Shown here: piece after piece, positions 6,235 through 6,865 of the stretch
How the letters are laid out: every line of letters begins with the position of its first letter
Numbering within the stretch: position 1 is the first letter of the stretch
NCBI GenBank assembly: GCA_021817185.1
Contig: JAKAVU010000150.1
Span: 1-6,865 of the forward strand
DNA: 6,865 nt
Direction of reading: 5' to 3'
Source: a bacterium
GTDB taxonomy: Bacteria; Chloroflexota; Dormibacteria; UBA8260; Bog-877
Program-made: the position numbers and the translations under genes
Notes under the pieces: generated by a model
What the model was told of the DNA's origin: nothing
Databases searched by the model: none
The model's input: the letters and a program-made list of their open reading frames with translations, nothing else

Positions 6235-6804
6235 GTGGTGCTGGGGATACCCAGGGGCGGGGTGGTGGTTGGCGCCGCCGTCGCCGAGGGGCTCAGGGCT
6301 CCACTCGACGTGATCCTGGTCCGCAAGCTGAGAGCCCCTGAGCAACCGGAGCTGGCACTGGGAGCACTCGGAGAGTCGGGTGCACAGGTGCTGAACCGAT
6401 CCCTCATCGAGGAGATGGGCATCAGCGCCGCGGAGCTGAGCAGACTGGTGGCGCTCGAGAGGCAGGAGCTGGATCGGTCGGTGGAGCAGCTACGGTCGGT
6501 CTGTCCCCGGATACCGGTCAACGGCAAGACCGCGATCATCGTCGACGACGGGATCGCGACCGGGGCCACCGCGCGCGCGGCCTGCCAGATAGGCCGAACC
6601 CTGATGGCCACCAGATTGGTGTTGGCGACACCGGTGGCGGCGCCCCAGGCACTCGCGGACCTGCGGCGCCTGACCGATGAGGTGGTCTGCCTCCTGGCGC
6701 CGAGCCAGTTTCAGGCGGTCGGGCAACACTACCGAGACTTCACCCCCACCCGCGACGAGGTTGTGGTCGAAACGGTCCTGCGCAACCGGTCGATGTTTAC
6801 CTGA
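6235..6804 (+). CDS. Phosphoribosyltransferase-family protein
   Basis: A type I phosphoribosyltransferase-fold protein of at least 189 residues. The PRPP-binding loop IIVDDGIATGAT lies at residues 101-112 from this start. The N-terminal VLGIPRGGVVVG and LDVILVRKLRAPEQPELALGA (24-44) and the C-terminal AVGQHYRDFTPTRDEVV fit a family of uncharacterised PRTases, seen alone or fused to hydrolases (for example in mycobacterial dormancy genes, from memory). The natural substrate is unknown. This start, the first in-frame GTG, cuts directly into the first beta strand. In-frame codons from 6166 encode FEDRVEAGGRLALALAERTW, which matches the usual family N-terminus, so translation probably begins earlier. 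No in-frame ATG, GTG or TTG exists back to a TGA at 6094-6096; CTG at 6151, preceded by GAGAGG (6136-6141), is the best candidate. A frameshift is the alternative. Confidence 0.82.
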   Translation: MVLGIPRGGVVVGAAVAEGLRAPLDVILVRKLRAPEQPELALGALGESGAQVLNRSLIEEMGISAAELSRLVALERQELDRSVEQLRSVCPRIPVNGKTAIIVDDGIATGATARAACQIGRTLMATRLVLATPVAAPQALADLRRLTDEVVCLLAPSQFQAVGQHYRDFTPTRDEVVVETVLRNRSMFT

Positions 6805-6865
6805 CGCCGGCGCGGGACTGCCTCGCAAGTTGCCCTTCTCCGCGCTGCACCGTCGGCGTGATGCC
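6805..6865. other. Right-edge sequence after the phosphoribosyltransferase gene
   Basis: Sixty-one bases with no supported gene. ACGCCGGCG (6804-6812) and CGTCGGCGT (6851-6859) form a 9-bp inverted repeat with one mismatch and a 38-nt loop. It is weak as a terminator and has no T run. Confidence 0.2.

Noticed and set aside
5757..6611. 284-codon minus-strand open frame spanning sodN end to the phosphoribosyltransferase gene
   Set aside because: Ser/Ala/Arg low-complexity translation that overlaps two well-supported plus-strand genes in antisense.

Overview
The window is high-GC bacterial chromosome with compact gene packing, frequent GTG starts and abutting genes. It looks like a soil or environmental lineage near Actinomycetota or high-GC Chloroflexota (for example the Dormibacterota). 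That placement rests on composition and gene content (nickel superoxide dismutase with its protease, and a cysM-mec pair). No phylogenetic marker was compared, so it is only a suggestion.

Layout. The left edge (1-57, minus) holds the first 19 codons of what looks like an IS607-type serine recombinase. A spacer with no recognised gene separates it from a complete tRNA-Leu(CAG) gene (216-301, minus) that encodes its own CCA. A tightly packed minus-strand run follows, in transcription order: eno (enolase), cysM-like cysteine synthase, a Mec-type JAMM metalloprotease, and secG. The gaps are 13 nt, 0 nt and a stop/start overlap, so these four are probably one operon. Divergent from eno, on the plus strand, is an unrecognised single-pass membrane protein (3507-3995). 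Its stop codon abuts the stop of a convergent inositol-monophosphatase-family gene (3996-4787, minus). Upstream of that gene on the same strand are a previously uncalled 49-residue Pro/Lys/Arg-rich ORF (4816-4965) and a short S26-type peptidase (5015-5392). The peptidase is divergent from sodN, the nickel superoxide dismutase (5467-5886, plus). The right end holds a phosphoribosyltransferase-family gene (6235-6804, plus) whose conserved N-terminus extends upstream without a standard start codon.

How the genes work together. The divergent peptidase and NiSOD fit the known arrangement in which the protease removes the SodN leader to expose the His-Cys nickel hook. CysM and Mec are partners in the sulfur-carrier route to cysteine known from mycobacteria. 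Here the small carrier protein (CysO) is absent from the cluster, and the arginine that gives mycobacterial CysM its O-phosphoserine preference is replaced. Enolase and SecG are housekeeping genes sharing the transcript.

No CRISPR array, complete mobile element or wholly new multi-gene system is visible. The most interesting points are the carrier-less cysM-mec pair, the phosphoribosyltransferase start, the small basic ORF, the recombinase start beyond the tRNA 3' end, and the structured DNA around sodN.
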